Below, in pieces: positions 5,514 through 5,580 of a DNA stretch of 5,580 bases. The notes under the pieces are model-generated. The model saw only the letters and a list, made by a program, of their open reading frames with translations. It searched no databases and had not been told where the DNA came from. Position 1 is the stretch's first letter, and the number at the start of each line of letters is the position of its first letter. The DNA is from JBFEYJ01 sp041563315 (lineage in GTDB: Bacteria > Pseudomonadota > Gammaproteobacteria > Thiohalomonadales > Thiohalomonadaceae). The stretch spans positions 1 to 5,580 of the forward strand of contig JBFFNE010000128.1 of NCBI GenBank assembly GCA_041563315.1. The letters run 5' to 3'. The translations under genes and the position numbers were made by a program.

Positions 5514-5580
5514 ATGGAGGTTTTCATTGGCAATCTGTCACTCGACATCACACACAACGATCTGGTCATCTTTTTCAAGG
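5514..5580 (+). CDS. RRM-type RNA-binding protein, N-terminus only
   Basis: The first 22 codons of a gene run off the right edge. They read MEVFIGNLSLDITHNDLVIF and on. VFIGNL matches the RNP-2 signature of the RNA recognition motif, and the following turn plus helix (residues about 10-22) fit the start of the RRM fold. Bacterial proteins of this sort are usually about 80-150 residues with a single RRM, sometimes with a glycine-rich or basic tail, and bind single-stranded RNA. The ATG is supported by GGGAG (5504-5508) five bases upstream. The length and tail cannot be seen. Confidence 0.82.
   Translation, partial: MEVFIGNLSLDITHNDLVIFFK

Noticed and set aside
1..5580. CRISPR array, tRNA or rRNA gene, phage or anti-phage module
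   Set aside because: No regularly spaced repeats, no tRNA-like cloverleaf or conserved rRNA stretch, and no nuclease, toxin-antitoxin or phage gene could be seen.

Overview
The window looks like chromosomal DNA of a gammaproteobacterium, moderately GC-rich. The glutathione reductase and the YrdA-type hexapeptide protein both read as close relatives of the E. coli proteins from memory, and gene starts carry ordinary Shine-Dalgarno sequences. No database search was possible, so genus and species are not assigned.

Layout, left to right. (1) Positions 1-1043, minus strand: the N-terminal 347 codons of a SulP-family anion permease, whose C-terminus runs off the left edge. (2) Positions 1123-1434, minus: a small unrecognised protein with an N-terminal hydrophobic segment, with a plausible promoter behind it. 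(3) A rho-independent terminator at 1537-1566 ends transcription of (4), a 236-residue uncharacterised cysteine-containing protein (1659-2369, minus) that I believe belongs to a conserved family of unknown function. (5) A 312-bp divergent intergenic region carries a good sigma70-type promoter for (6) gor, glutathione-disulfide reductase (2682-4031, plus). (7) Convergent with gor, and only 23 bp away, is a stand-alone zinc-binding CZB-domain protein (4055-4477, minus). (8) Divergent from that is yrdA, a gamma-carbonic-anhydrase-like hexapeptide protein (4645-5172, plus). (9) Positions 5210-5410 hold an apparently non-coding, MITE-like inverted-repeat element flanked by an 8-of-9 direct repeat. 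(10) The first 22 codons of an RRM-type RNA-binding protein start at 5514 and run off the right edge.

The genes are mostly separate transcription units in alternating orientation and do not form one operon. A loose theme of thiol, redox and metal handling is present: glutathione reductase, a Cys/His zinc domain of a type known to react with oxidants, a Cys-rich unknown, and a gamma-class metalloprotein fold. This is an inference from adjacency only. I see no defence system, CRISPR array, phage or conjugative gene. The most unusual items are the substituted NADPH-phosphate-binding arginine in the glutathione reductase, the stand-alone CZB protein next to it, the Cys-containing unknown protein, and the MITE-like element.
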